A stretch of 64,000 nt of DNA from Bimastos eiseni (GCA_959347315.1 OY365808.1:1730107-1794106); one strand, 5' to 3'. Positions 51,060-62,960 are shown, counted from the first letter of the stretch. Notes: a model not told the origin generated them from the letters alone. Program-made: numbers and translations.

Positions 51060-51700
51060 TTCTGAATGTTAGTCCAACTCATACTCTTACCACCTTCGTA
51101 ATGCGGAAAGTGTTGCGCTGTTGAACCGGTAGCCATTGAAGGACATTGCGCATAAATATTATAAGCTGAAAACGGTGAAAATTTAGGTATATGTCCAATA
51201 AGCCTGGCCGCAGAGCGAAGAACGCGATCTAAACGCACCATTAAGGCACAGGGAAGACCAGCCAGAACAGCGTTGCAATGATCAATTCTGCTGGTTACAA
51301 AAGCATGAACGAGGACTACTGAAGACTCAAAGGTAAGATAGCGAATAACTGCACGAAGCTGACGCAGCTGATAGTAGCAGTTACGAGTAACCTGGTTTAT
51401 GTGTTGCGAGAGACTAAGCTCCTGATCAAGCAATACACCCAGATCACGCACAACAGATGAAAAAGTAATGTGAGGATAGGTCTCAGCCAATATGGACCTC
51501 AGACCTCTGCATGTCCAGCTCAGCTAGGTGCCTGCGACTGTCAATCCATATAAATTCTGTTTTGGAGGGATTTACTAGGAGGTCATTCGAGGACATCCAT
51601 CCAGAGAGAACATTTCTGGCATCACACATCAGCCCAACCGAGACCATTGCTGCAGCTGCTTCGGATGAATCGGATGAATTAGACCTACAGCAGAGCCTAT
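51060..51700 (-). pseudogene. L2-like LINE reverse-transcriptase fragment
   Basis: On the minus strand from about 51620: WMSSNDLLVNPSKTEFIW (RT region after the catalytic box). A frameshift follows, then 51490 onward: FSSVVRDLGVLLDQELSLSQ, HINQVTRNCYYQLRQLRAV, SRIDHCNAVLAGLPCAL and LDRVLRSAARLIGHIPKF. A further frameshift precedes IFMRNVLQWLP. These are the thumb and connection of an L2/CR1-type ORF2 of the same family as 36452-36965. Catalytic motifs A-C and the 3' tail are missing. Confidence 0.85.
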
Positions 51701-51704
51701 AGGT

Positions 51705-51995
51705 TTGTTACTTTTCTTGCTATAGCAATGGTCCACCTAGCGAGTTCGTCGTATCACCTTCGGCAAAGTAGAGCCCTATTGACGTATCTCACGATGAGCA
51801 GCCACCGTCAAGATTAAACGAAACGCGATATTTTCTTTTTCTCAAACGAAGATGCATTACTCTCCAACACCAATGCTATCTTCCCACCGATTGAGGGCAA
51901 AAGTCAAACACTGGAGGTGATATAATCTGTTACTGGATGGGTTTGGAACATGAACTTTGAGGTTGACGACCAGTTACCTGATGAGAAGTAGGATT
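51705..51995 (+). repeat. Family A repeat, middle plus extension
   Basis: Gctatagcaatggtccacct, gttcgtcgtatcaccttcgg, cgattgagggcaaaagtcaa and gttgacgaccagttacctga. Both ends are missing, and the L2-like fragment directly precedes it. Confidence 0.55.
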
Positions 51996-52079
51996 ATAGT
52001 ATTTTTTTATTGTCATAATGCTTGAGTCATTCACGCCAAGTCAATCACAACCATAAAAAAGCGTTTATTAATTATTTAT

Positions 52080-52330
52080 CAACAGTTTAGCGACATCTTA
52101 TAGCGACACAGGCTGTTGGCTTCTTCAGAATGAATTACGTTTCAGCGACACAGGCTGTTGGCTTCTTCAGAATGAATTACGTTTCAGTTTAAATCCTTTA
52201 TCTTTATGTTGTCTTTCTTTCTTTAGTCTTTCTGTTTTCTTTCTTCCTTTTTTGTGGTTATTGATTCCACTTCTGCTGAGACAGCAATATTCGACATATG
52301 GTTGTTGTAGATATTTCATAACATATAAAT
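52080..52330 (-). mobile_element. 5'-truncated I-group tail with a 42-bp tandem duplication
   Basis: Caacagtttagcgacatctt (52079) is the I-element terminus on the minus strand. Bases 52102-52143 are repeated exactly at 52144-52185. Only about one minisatellite unit remains. The upstream end matches the 45.6-46.2 kb copy (gagacagcaatattcgacat). Confidence 0.8.
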
Positions 52331-52477
52331 GATTATTACATTTTATTCCTACATATATAAACATACATATTGTATAAAAGTATATATATATGCATACAAT
52401 GTACGAACATACATATGTAAAATTTATTCATGTGGCCATATAACTTCTTTTTTCGTTCATGAAGACTCTTTTTGACC

Positions 52478-52850
52478 GTATCGGTTTTTTTAATTTTAGT
52501 TTTTCCCCATGAAGGTTTCTTCCCATCTTATTTACAGAGCATCAAAACAATTTCGTAACATCAAGGTCAAACTATCTATATAATGTTAACAAGTAATTTT
52601 AAATATTAACAGGACATCATTTATAGTATGGGATTATAGACAATATTCAATAATCCAAATCAACATAACAACCAAAGGAATAATAATAAATCCAGACATT
52701 CAGGATTACAAAATGAAAGAATTAATATCAACTTAACAACTAAAGTATCAGTAATAAAGCCATACATTCATCATTACAAAACAATCCAATTAATATGTTG
52801 TGTTGAATTGTTGGTGTTTAAAAATAGTTTATAAAATTGAGTGCACGAGT
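52478..52850 (-). other. 3' UTR of the minus-strand REL-type element
   Basis: It matches 11289-11640 in reverse. Here it follows the stop of the element's last coding frame (52871) by about 40 bp, which is the reason for calling it the element's 3' UTR. Confidence 0.65.
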
Positions 52851-55800
52851 GTTTATATTGTTTGGTTAAACTACAGCTGCACAAAAGAGCCTCTGAAGGC
52901 AACTGCGTTGAAGCGCTGAATGCAAACTGACAATCGTTGGAACAAGTAGCTTGTCTCTCTAGGGTCTCTGGTGACATGTGTCAGAAGGCGACCCAAGTCT
53001 TTGATGAAGTCTATTCCTTCGTTATTGACTGGGCCCATGGTCTCAAAGGCCAATGGAATGAAGAGATAGCTGACAGCGAGCTGGCTGTACTTGATGGTCT
53101 TCCTGGTGGTAGCCACCTCCGCTGCAGCCCTCGCCGAAGATTACGTCGCTTGGAGATATGATGGAGCCACGGTGTCAATCACTGTCGCATCCCATATCAG
53201 GTTCCGTCCTCTTCGCCAAGAGATCAGCGTCAGACCATCAGGGCGTTTTTCCGTCCGTTCTGGAGAGTCCCGGGGGTTCCTTAATATATGCGAAACCAGC
53301 GCGTGTGAGGCTACGACTGATTATGTCGTTTATTGCTGTGTGCCTGGCGAACCGCCCTGGTCCAAGACCACGAGAAAGCCCGTGTGCTCCTTCCGCATTG
53401 ACTCGTGACCCACATGGGCATACATGTGGCTCACAAATGCGTGTCCCCAGACGGAGACCCACCGCAATTCTGACAGCTTCGTCGTCTAGCCGAAGTCCAC
53501 ATGAAGTGATTGGTAGGGCAAAGAGCCAGTCTCCGGCATGCGGTGCTGCAGCTGCCTTGAATAGCGCCTGATGGTATGCGTCGGTTTGGGTAGTGCTCAG
53601 CTCGGCAGCTGCCTTCTGCATTAGCAGCTTGTCCCAGTTTGATTGCTTGTGTGCTGCATCATTGTCCGGACGCATCATTTGGCTCTCGGTGCACCACAGA
53701 TGTTCCATCTTCTCAGGCAGTCCGTCGACGTCGGACCAGGTGCTGCCTAACATGGAGGACTGCAGTGGTCGGGTGCTCGCAGCGGAAGCCAAAAGGCGGG
53801 AAGCGCCAGCGAGGTGACTCGACGAATTCCTAATCCTCCCATCTTTACTGGTAATGATGCTTGAAGCAATTGGTCGTTCGATAGGGTGATGTTGAGAACT
53901 GCCTCTAAACCGCTTCGAAGAAGGTCGTCGAATTTGTGTAGCAAAGAGTGACCCGTGCATGAGCTGCATCTTAATGTATATATCAGTTTCTGGGAACTGA
54001 GCGAATATCTGAGGAGCACCAGAGCGTCGTGTTTGGCTACAGACTCTAGTCTGGTAACTGCTAAGGCCAGTTCCTTGCATCTGCCCTCCAGACATGTCGT
54101 CAAGGCCTCGCTGGTGGACAATGGCACGCCCAGCAAACAGGCTCTTTCCGGAGAAATTGACATATGGTGCTTGAAGACATGGTCGGAAACTAGTCTTGGC
54201 GAAGGATGATCTCGCATTTGTCTTGGTTGAGTCGAAGCCCTAGTTCCTCTCCTCGCAGTTCCAGCATTCTCACATCTTCCGCCACCGTCGCTTCCTTTCC
54301 TCCTAGGGTTAGATCATCCATGTAGCCCAGTACCAATGGTGACGACATCTCCTGTAAGATTGGCTGCAATGGAGAGCAAAAGAGTAAAGGGCCAAGCGGG
54401 TCTCCCTGTTGAGGTCCAACCTGTGACAAAATGGTATGCTGACCAAACCGAAGCTCTGAGGGTTCCGCGTATGCTAGGTGACAGAATGGAGCCAGTTTCG
54501 GCAGGACCTCATCTATCGAAGACAGCATTCTGTCTCTGTAGAGACTGTTGAAGGCATTCTTGAAGTCTAGCTTCACAAGGATTAACCCTGTCGGCAATGC
54601 TTCCAGGAAGCGCCTCGCTGCTTCTCCTCCCCCGGAATGCCAACCCCAACCTGTCTCGGTGCGAGGTATGCCGTTGCCTTTGGAACACGAAGGTGCACGC
54701 ACATTTGGATGCGAGCCTGCGCCAGTAATAGCCAATTACAATCGGGCGTAGGCCTCCGGAATCCTTGCGAAGTGCTATTAGAGTGCCTCCAAAGAGTATC
54801 GGTCAAATCTGTTCAGGGCATTCGCCTGTCAGAAGGAGGTTGACTAGCCCGGTGACGGATGAGATCAGTTTCGATCCAATTTCTGCGCAATTCACCAGGT
54901 CCACCAGATGCTGTGGTCGAAGACCATCTGGTCCCCCTGAAGAACCTAACGGGAAGGAGCGGATCCGTGCGAGGACCTGCCTTTCTGTGGCTTGGAAGGG
55001 TGTCACTTTAAGTTTTCCGTACTAATTGGGCGGTCGGGCGGATTCTGAGGATGTTTTGAGCGTAGTTCCTCCAAGGTTACAGAGTCTGCATTGGCAGGCC
55101 TGTCGGTCGAGGTTAGGATTCTGACGGCGGCTCTGATATTGCCATCCTCTAATTAGGAAGCAACTGCTGCGGCCAACTCATAGACTTCGCCTGCTCTAGA
55201 TCTTACACTGTGGTTGTTGGTTTTTGGGATATCGGAGAAGATTTCGTCCCTCTTAAGCTGCCAAGACGTGTGAAAGTCTTCCACCCTCTTCTGATCGTTG
55301 TTGATAGATTGTGGCGTTTACCTTCTCTTCTTGGTTGTTCTAAAATTGTCGCACCAAAAGTCAAAAGCATCTGCCATGTGGTCGGATTTCCGACGTCGTT
55401 CAGTATTTTGTTGATGATGGCAGTGAGAAGTCTTCCGGTTTGTGGTCTGGTGGCTTTGGGAATGCGTTTCAACAAACAGTTTGGTAGGGATGGGTGGGAA
55501 ATTCTGCAGAACGATGAGGAACGATGATGTTCTCCGATAGACCGTCCGTCCGATTGTCTGATGTGATCGGTTGGTCAGTGTCCGGCGTACAGAAGTTACT
55601 GTAGTCCACGCCTTGGTTGTCAGTGTGACCGCAGTTCGTCGTTAGAGGGGGCTTATGTGAACCCGGACATGGTTGTTTTCGAGGGCCGTGTAGATGGACT
55701 TTTCCATCTCTGTTATGTAACTGTATCTCAACCCTACACACGCTGCAGACACCTTTTGCCTTTTGTGAGGATCGTAGTGATATTGTGGTATCCATTCGGG
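52851..55800 (-). pseudogene. REL-type non-LTR retrotransposon, nearly full length, frameshifted
   Basis: Read from 55795 down, frames overlap in one order. 55795-55469: an N-terminal finger CSVCRVEIQLHNRDGKVHLH followed by GPRKQPCPGS. 55475-55203: LKRIPKATRPQTGRLL. 55006-54803: SFPLGSSGGPDGLRPQHL. 54735-54190: the RT palm with LVKLDFKNAFNSL (motif A), GPQQGDPLGPLLF (B) and LGYMDDLTLGG (C). 54217-53747: thumb. 54095-53238: CPCGSRVNAEGAHGLS, then LSRTDGKTP. 53116-52871: KYSQLAVSYLFIPLAFET and IQRFNAVAF. The region between 53238 and 53116 completes the restriction-like nuclease. There is no APE endonuclease. At least five frameshifts make it inactive, but the catalytic motifs are all still present. 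Members of the R2/R4/HERO assemblage share this layout. Confidence 0.87.
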
Positions 55801-55869
55801 AACAGAATCATTCAGTTTTTATATTCATCCAGAAATAAATGTTTGAAAATAAACGGTAGGCTGAGATAA

Positions 55870-56265
55870 ATGTTAAATATTGCGTTCAAATCTCAAAAGA
55901 CAGAACGTTGCCATGGTAATGACGACGACGTTAGCCATTTAAATGCAAAATGGTGCAGTTTAAATGGAAGCGATGAACGCTGATAAAACGACAGAATTTA
56001 AAAACCAAACTGACTTTGATCCTGGATGATTCGGTTCTGAATGATGAACTCTTCGGTGTGACAAGATGTTGATTGGTCTAATAATCCATAAATCAGTTTG
56101 TAACGACGGCGTATGCCGGAGAATTCATACAAATAGCGCCAGGCGTTAAACAATCGACCAACAACGTCAACAGCGTTAACCATTTTGATGAAATGAAGTT
56201 TATGAAATGGTTTTTCCAATATCTAGCATAGTCACATTGAGTAGAGTCGTAACAGCGTTTATTAT
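55870..56265. other. No recognisable gene
   Basis: This is upstream of the REL-type element and could include its 5' UTR. The frame at 55998-56219 (minus) has no domain. Confidence 0.35.
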
Positions 56266-56270
56266 TTTTA

Positions 56271-56702
56271 TTATATATAACTTAAGTTGGAAATCTAGAA
56301 AAGGTGTCTTAGAAATATCTTGTGTGTTGTTGGAGTCGACGATTGCTTCCCGATTTCACTATTAACGACGATGTGACATTTCGGTTGTAAAAATATATTG
56401 CATATTATAGCATGCGTACGAATCGTTTTCGGGAAATAATAGTATCAGACGTTTTTAAACGCTTATATCAGCTATATTCGTATTGTGATGTTCAAGAAGT
56501 ATTTTAGACAAACTCTAGAAACATATATCGAACAATTCAACAAACTCTTTAAGCCAAAAACCTTATCTTTCATAGATAATACAAAGAAATGATACACTAC
56601 GACCAATTCGAATCTGCTATTTCGTTGGCCGTCGATTGTACCACAGGAAATACAAGATTTGTTTAAATACCTTTAAGATATTTGCTAGAGATGCTATATA
56701 AA
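56271..56702 (+). mobile_element. Family B two-ended MITE-like repeat, best copy
   Basis: Left: ttatatataacttaagttgg, then tagaaaaggtgtcttagaaa (56295). Right: gatttgtttaaataccttta (56656) and then gagatgctatataaaag. Read inwards, both ends give TATA-box, about 22 bp, then aaaggtRtYtWa. The interior is the B body (ggagtcgacgattgcttccc) followed by the A-type right part (ggccgtcgattgtaccacag). Confidence 0.7.
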
Positions 56703-56821
56703 AGTAAAACAAACGACGAGATAATTGCCTTCAAAGGTCTTTAATACAAAACACGATATATGGGAAGAAATAACAATATATAAGTTAAAATGCATAATTA
56801 TGATATCAATAAATGTTTCAG

Positions 56822-57200
56822 TAATGAGCTGCAAACAACCTCACCACTCCCGTGCACCTGTGGTAATGCCAGTGACAAGCATGTTGTATGGAGGAGGTCG
56901 ATGCTAATAATTATTCTTATGATGAAACATCGTCGCTAAACGGGAACTTACCATCCAATTTAGAATGTTAAACGCCGATGTAAATTTCGGCTAAGTTACC
57001 GCATACGTTGTCATCATGCGCCGTCAAACTCTTGACCCATACACTCACAGCTTTAATAAAATGCAAACTCTGATATTACAGATAAAGATGAATTTTTCTC
57101 AGTTCAGAATTCAATCCATTATCCCTAAAAGACGACGTAATTTTGGGCTAATTTAAAACTTAGGATCCTCCAGCTTCAATTGACTGTAAGTAAACACTGA
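56822..57200 (+). repeat. Dispersed repeat M (copy 2)
   Basis: Atgagctgcaaacaacctca, ctgtggtaatgccagtgaca and later aataaaatgcaaactctgat and gacgacgtaattttgggcta match 63033-63330. Confidence 0.55.
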
Positions 57201-57692
57201 GTTTTGGCGCATGGTTAGCCTTAAGAAAATCTCTGTAGCTCGCAAACATTTGGTATACGTGGATTGATCGATGCATCAGACATCAATTATATCTCTCCAT
57301 CCATTCTGATGTGGTAGCACTCAGCATTTGGGGTGGTAGTTACAGTCTTACGACATTGTGTGATATCAAAGATCAAAAGCTTCGCTATCCACCAGTAGAA
57401 TTTGCAGTAACAGAGGTGAGCAAGGGAAGAGAGAACCCCAAAGGGCCGGCAGTCCCGCTACAGGGGTCACCCTTGTACGAAAAAATAAAAATAAGTGTAC
57501 AGGCCTTCGAAGAGTAATACAAAATGTGGGTTCATTGGAAGCGTAATTAGTTAGCTAAAGTCAAAGATACAAGAGACTATGACAGAAGCAAAATATGTAG
57601 TCGAATGGTGCAATCAACAAACATTTATATATTAAGTAAGGAATCATTAATAAGAAATGTACGTGAGTGGTTTTTAAATATACATGTGTTAG
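57201..57692. other. SINE S trace and unassigned sequence
   Basis: Ggtagttacagtcttacgac (57333) and attgtgtgatatcaaagatc are the minus-strand end of SINE S; its core is lost. The frame at 57311-57517 overlaps it. The rest has no assignment. Confidence 0.4.
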
Positions 57693-58002
57693 GCTGTAAA
57701 CAGAGGTGTAACAGGGTTTTGAAAAGTAGGGGGGCATAATTTCTAAAATATTGCGCTATGCGCAAAAAACTTTTTTGCCCCCCACTTTTTTAATTTTGTC
57801 CCTCCCAGAAATTTGAAAAATGGGGGGCACAAATTATTTTAACAAAGGTAATCTAAAAAAGCCATTGGATAAACATAAAAAGGATCCGATTTGGGGGGAA
57901 ATCGGGGGCACTGAGCACTAGAATTGGGGGGCTTTACCCCCCAATTTTGAAACTGGGGCGCCGGTGCCTCCCTGCCCCGCGTGTAACACCCCTGGCTGTA
58001 AA
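57693..58002. mobile_element. hAT-type MITE with 8-bp target-site duplication
   Basis: The 294-bp element (57701-57994) is flanked by exact gctgtaaa at 57693-57700 and 57995-58002. Termini cagaggtgtaaca and tgtaacacccctg are inverted with two mismatches. An 8-bp duplication with CAGRGGTG ends is the standard hAT signature. The interior is rich in cccccc and gggggg runs, which form internal hairpins, and has no coding capacity. A second, worn copy lies at 38178-38320. Confidence 0.9.
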
Positions 58003-58134
58003 CAAATTGTAACAATTGGTAAACTATTCCAGGTCGTAGATCCAGTGTATCGAATTGAGAATTTTCTGGTATTGGTTCGGGCAATGACCGGTCTATAGGT
58101 ATTTGAGGCACGCAGAGCATACGTAGTAATTTTT

Positions 58135-60590
58135 ATTATTATTATTATTAATTATTAATAAATTTGTAACGCGCACAAGGTCACAGCTAAATGTGAATCT
58201 GAGGCGTGGATACTCAGTTGCCAGGAGAAGATGCTATCAAATTTCCAAATCCTTGAAAGCCAAAGAGAAATAGTGAATATTGAGTCGCTTTTTAAAGGAA
58301 GGAAGTGAATTTGAGCTACGAAGAGAGAGTGGCAGTCGATTCCATTCCCTGGGAGCAGAGACATGAAATGCACGAGAGCCCATAACTGTTCTGCATCGTG
58401 GTTCAACTAAAAGACCTGTACTTGATGATCGTAAGCAACGAGGAGGAATGTAAGGAGTTAGTAGAGCATGAATATAGGTAGGTGTACTGGTGATGAGGGT
58501 AGGTCAAACAAGCTAACTTAAATTTGATTCTGAATTCAACAGGGAGCCAATTCAGCTGGTGGAATAGGGCAGAGGAGCATGTTCTTAGTGGGACACGTAG
58601 TACTACTCGAGCTAACGTATTTTGGATACGTTGAAGCCTTTTGAGTTCAAGGTCTTAGAGACCGACAAAAAGTGAATTAGCATAATCGAGGCGAGAGGAG
58701 ACAAGGGAGCAGGCTAGAGTTTCAGACATATTTTGGGTTGGAGCCGACCTTATGTGACGTATTGCCCTGATGTGGTAGAAACAAGATTTACAAAGGTTTG
58801 TTATGTGAGGTCAAAATATGAGCTTGCTGTCGAGGGTGACTCCAAGTGTTTTGACAGAGTCTGAAAGCGGCACAGCAGTGCCCGCCAGTTCAATGCTAGA
58901 GAGCATAGGGAAAGAACGCAGGCGTTGACATGAGCCAAATACAATTGCTCCAGACTTGTCTGGGTTTCTGGCCAAACCATTGAAATAGAACCATGCATAT
59001 ATGGATGAGAGGCATTCTTCCAGTTTTAGTTTACCAGACTGATCAGTGCGTGACAGCAATATGGAGCTGAGTATCATCTGCATACTGTTAAATTGAAATC
59101 CAAAGTGTTTAGCTATACGACTGATTGGGGACGTAAAGACTGTAAATAATAAAGGGCCGAGGACAGATCCTTGTGGCACTCCAGCAGTGCAAAGTGTGGG
59201 CTCTGACCGAGCAGATCCAATGCCCACCTGCTGGTTGCGGTCAACCAGGTATGAAGCTAACCAGTGTAAAGCAGTCCCAGAGACACCAAATCTTTTTGCA
59301 AGTCTTGCAAGAAGTAACTGGTGGTCTACAGTGTCAAAGGCTGCACTAAGGTCAAGACAGACAGAGAGGCAGGCTTTACCATTGTCAATAGATGAGAAGA
59401 TGTAATCCACTGTAGAGACAAGAGCAGTTTCAGTGGAGTAGCCTTCGCGATATGCTGACTGGTAGAGACTGAAGTTGGGAGAGGAAGTAATGTGTCTCTT
59501 GATACGCATAAGATAATATGTTTTTGGGGTTGGAGATATGTCTGAAGTTAGAAAAATTGCTAGTGTCAAGGTCAGGCTTTTTAAGTAAAGGCGTGACTAA
59601 AGCAGATTTGAAGCATGAAGGAAAGCACCCTTCAGCAAAAGATAGGTTGGCCAAGTGTGCAATGAGGTGAGAGAATACATCAGAACAAGAGACGATGAGT
59701 GGTGTAGGTATGAAGTCCAATGCTGATGATTTAGGAATCATGCTATTGAGAAGATTAAAGACTTCAAAGAATGTGACAGGCGGTAAGTCATCGAAGGCAG
59801 GGTCGGAGAATTTGGAGTCAAGCAGCAGGTCACTCCACGCTAAATTAGCAGCACATCTAGCAATTTTACATCTAAGATCAATAAGTTTGTTAACAAAAAA
59901 TGCTGCAAAATTTGCACGCAGAGTCTGATTTTCTGTGTCTGAGCGTTGGCAGTTGTTTTTATCCTTTAGTGTAGAAGACGCTGAGCGATGCGATGATTAT
60001 CAGCACTTTCAAGTTGACTGCAGAACTACGAGCTTCGTGAATCGTTTATGGGTTTATTTGTTGCACGGCAGTGTCGACGATAACACTGTCTATCCTCATC
60101 AAGTCCAGAATGTTTCCACTTTCTTTCAAGTCGACGATCTTCCTTCTTCGCACGGGATGCTTCAGATGAGAGCCATCTAGTAATAGGTTTAGATGGTCGC
60201 CTGTAGCAAGTCTGAATCGGAGCGAGTTTGTCCAATATCAGTGACACTGTTGTTATCATTTGTTCTGCAAAATCGTTTGCACTGCTTGCAGGAACTGTGA
60301 ATAGGTTTCAGTCAATTAACAAGTCACTGAGTATTAAAGGGTCTATTGCTTTGATGTTTCGGAATACATGACGCACTGGTTGGCGATGAATTGAAGTCAT
60401 TATTTTAGAAAGTACTAATTTGTGATCTGATATAAGACCAGCATCGTTCACGTGCGTGTCATAGACTGTTGTTCGATCATCGGCTGCTAGAACGTCTAAG
60501 ATGTTATCTCCTCGGGTAGGGATTTCAACATACTGGCTGAGACCGTAGGTTTCGAAGGTATTGTAATTTCAGAGGAACGAACGAATTAAT
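58135..60590 (-). pseudogene. L2/CR1-like LINE, 5'-truncated, 2.4 kb
   Basis: Read from 60560 down: the end of an APE endonuclease, QYVEIPTRGDNILDVLA then AGLISDHKLVLSKI (catalytic SDH present). 60259-60026: linker LDKLAPIQTCYRRPSKPITR and WKHSGLDEDRQCYRRHCRAT. 59741-59530: RT start PKSSALDFIPTPLI and FKSALVTPLLKKPDLDTSNF. 59520-58811: SAYREGYSTETAL, LSAAFDTVDHQLL (motif A), GVPQGSVLGPLLF (motif B). Motif C YADD is readable only in a neighbouring frame at about 59065-59090. 58800-58200: worn C-terminus (LACSLVSSRLDYANSLF, ALFHQLNWLPVEFRIKFK). The 3' end is a (taat/taa)n run at 58133-58155. Several shifts and stops; inactive. Confidence 0.88.
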
Positions 60591-61009
60591 CAGGGAAGAT
60601 AGCAGGAAGCTGATAACTATAATGCTTATCTATACAATGCACCGATCTATATAACATGACATAACATAACACCTGGTTTTTATTGATTCTAACAAATACT
60701 ACAAGTATAATTCAAATCTAGTTTTTTTAAGGAAAGGGAGGACAAAAGGAAGAAAATCAAAAAAGGACACAAGTCCCGTAGTCAGGTCACCCTAATCCGA
60801 CAAGTAATTATGGCATCTGATATGACATTGACACATGGAAAAAATATCCACCCATCCGCTGACCTACCCACCAACCAAACAACAAAACTCGACTGTTGAT
60901 TGCTCTTGCTTTATCGCTGGGCTAACGCCATCCTCAACCGAGCAGCATACAATAGGTTGTCACACATAGGTTGTCACGCTAAGTGATTGAACGGAATTTA
61001 GTATTTATA
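60591..61009. other. No recognisable gene
   Basis: AT-rich. It lies beyond the truncated 5' end of the LINE; nothing can be named. Confidence 0.35.
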
Positions 61010-61260
61010 AAAGCATGTCTAGCCAGTTAAAGGTGTCTAAGCTTGACAGGATGCATCAATTGACCCAACACTTCGATGGTGAGTACTTTCGCAAAATTTC
61101 CATTTCTTTGGAAGCGCAATGTATGTACATGAATGCATACCCGCATGCTTATAAGTAATAATGCATGCATAATTCCATTATTCCCAAGAATTCCTTCGGA
61201 TTGCAATCGAAATATTAGACTCCATCAATCGTGCAGGTCGCGAGTTCCTGGTGGTGCTGA
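61010..61260 (+). repeat. Dispersed repeat G
   Basis: Agtatttataaaagcatgtc, boundary cagttaaaggtgtctaagct (61022), then tttccatttctttggaagcg, ttcggattgcaatcgaaata and gagttcctggtggtgctgag, as at 3117-3220. Confidence 0.55.
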
Positions 61261-61369
61261 GTGACCGTGGTACCGTGGAGCCGCTGTCTCAACCGATCCG
61301 AGGGCGGGAAATTTCCTGTCCCAGGGATCATCAATTTGCAATCTGCGCTTCAATGTCGTTGCTTCAAGA

Positions 61370-61630
61370 GGTACGTTCGCACTGTACACAAAGGTCGAGG
61401 ACCGTGTATTACATACCTGCCGCAAATATATTACTTCATTTCTTAGTCTGCCTTTGTCCCACTCTAATCAAAAGACCTCCCTCTTCTCTTAGCTAAATCA
61501 GCTTATCTGGATTATCCCCATCTCTTTCTCTCATCTTAGAACCTTCCTTTTCCTTAGTTTTGCATCGCTCGAACTGGTGGCGCTTCTGAAGTGTACTCAT
61601 GCTGTAAGAAGAGCTATATACTTTGATCAT
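61370..61630 (+). repeat. Dispersed repeat L (copy 3)
   Basis: It directly follows repeat G and ends ggcgcttctgaagtgtactc, then agagctatatactttgatca. At 1262 and 50690 the same G and L sequences are also close together, so they may be parts of one longer element. Confidence 0.5.
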
Positions 61631-61724
61631 AATACGGCACAAACAATGCACTAATTAATATTCAGAATCGGAGAGTATTATGCAGTGTTTATAACTAGGG
61701 AATCAGTCAAACATGTAAATAAAA

Positions 61725-61840
61725 TAAAATTGACAAATTTATAGCAAATTTTATAAGTGATATAAAGGTGTCAAAAGAGCATTCGTTGCCTTGAACCGCT
61801 TCCTTGACAATAAATATTCATGATGTAATGTAATCGATAA
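61725..61840 (+). repeat. Family A left end with internal deletion
   Basis: Acaaatttatagcaaatttt, boundary gatataaaggtgtcaaaaga (61759), continuing directly with gcattcgttgccttgaaccg. About 35 bp between boundary and body are missing relative to 34530. Confidence 0.55.
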
Positions 61841-61984
61841 TATGTATAGCTACACTTCAAGGTATCTAAACAAGGTATCTAAATCAATTATCTGCAATGA
61901 CCTGAATGATGTCAAAAAAAATGTCGCAGTGAACGAGTAAAATAATACTCTTAGAAAAACTGTGATCGATTCAAATAAATCTGT

Positions 61985-62135
61985 TGACTAAACCATGCTC
62001 AGGAAGCTGAAAGAAGTCACCAGCGGTAGGCACACGCATACGCGTGGAACTAAGAACAGATTCGGGTCGATAGCTGACAGATATCATTGATGTTCAGAGA
62101 CCCTGGGCCAAGTTGCTTTGATGGGGTAGAGCGAC
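61985..62135 (+). repeat. Dispersed repeat J (copy 2)
   Basis: Aggaagctgaaagaagtcac, gatagctgacagatatcatt and ggtagagcgacaacc match 40606-40745. Confidence 0.5.
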
Positions 62136-62484
62136 AACCTATTGATCAATCACGCATCTCGAAATCAATTATTATCGATTTTGGATCGGAATAAATTAGA
62201 GATAAACATAAGTGTTTGCAAGTATTTCTCACTTATTCATATAAACTGCTTATTATATTGTGCATATAATTCAGCATTATGTTTCACAATTCACTTTGCG
62301 GGTTACTAAAAAAGTATTGTTCTGGCTTATTGCAACTTACGAATGAATCTTAGTCTCACGCATAAAGTCTTCATTATAATGACGCTCAGAACACCTTAAA
62401 CGTCGGAATAATAATAATTTTTCTAACAAAAGGAGCAACGCGCCGAGAAGGGATGAAAATGATGCTAATATATATTCACTAATG

Positions 62485-62515
<31 letters not shown>

Positions 62516-62635
62516 CTTTGCCATAACACAACAATGTAATACAACGGAACACTTAACAAACTAAGTCTTGCACCAGAAGACGTTTCGCAACAAATCGAGG
62601 TTTTTGGAACTTGGAGTGAGAATATTGCGTGACCA
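62136..62635. other. AT-rich stretch with (TA)n
   Basis: (TA)n occupies 62486-62515. The minus-strand frame through it is low-complexity. No gene is seen. Confidence 0.4.
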
Positions 62636-62708
62636 TAGCTTATGACAACACATGCCGTTTGCCGTCGACAGGAATTTGCTAGGAAAATTACAGCACATAA
62701 AGCCGAAC
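62636..62708 (-). repeat. I-type tail repeat T (minus)
   Basis: Agcttatgacaacacatgcc, gtttgccgtcgacaggaatt and aaaattacagcacataa match 31533-31606. Confidence 0.55.
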
Positions 62709-62719
62709 GGGATTCAAGT

Positions 62720-62960
62720 ATTTTAGATTGCTACATGCAGTAAAATGTGTCTAAAACCGACGGCTTGCGTTTTTTGGCCAACCCTTAACCAGGGCATTAT
62801 TTCGTCCCAACATCCAATATATATAATTCCTTTTCTTGCTAGCCGAAAACCTAGCCGTGGATCATTTTTTCTGGAATGAGATTGGCTCGCCAAGTAATCG
62901 TGGCATTTCAAGTGATTGTAAATTCTTTTAGACATCCTGATCGTAAAGCGGAATTTATTT
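62720..62960 (+). repeat. Repeat D, left part
   Basis: Boundary cagtaaaatgtgtctaaaac (62738), then cgacggcttgcgttttttgg, gggcattatttcgtcccaac and a second motif ttttagacatcctgatcg at 62927. Confidence 0.5.
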
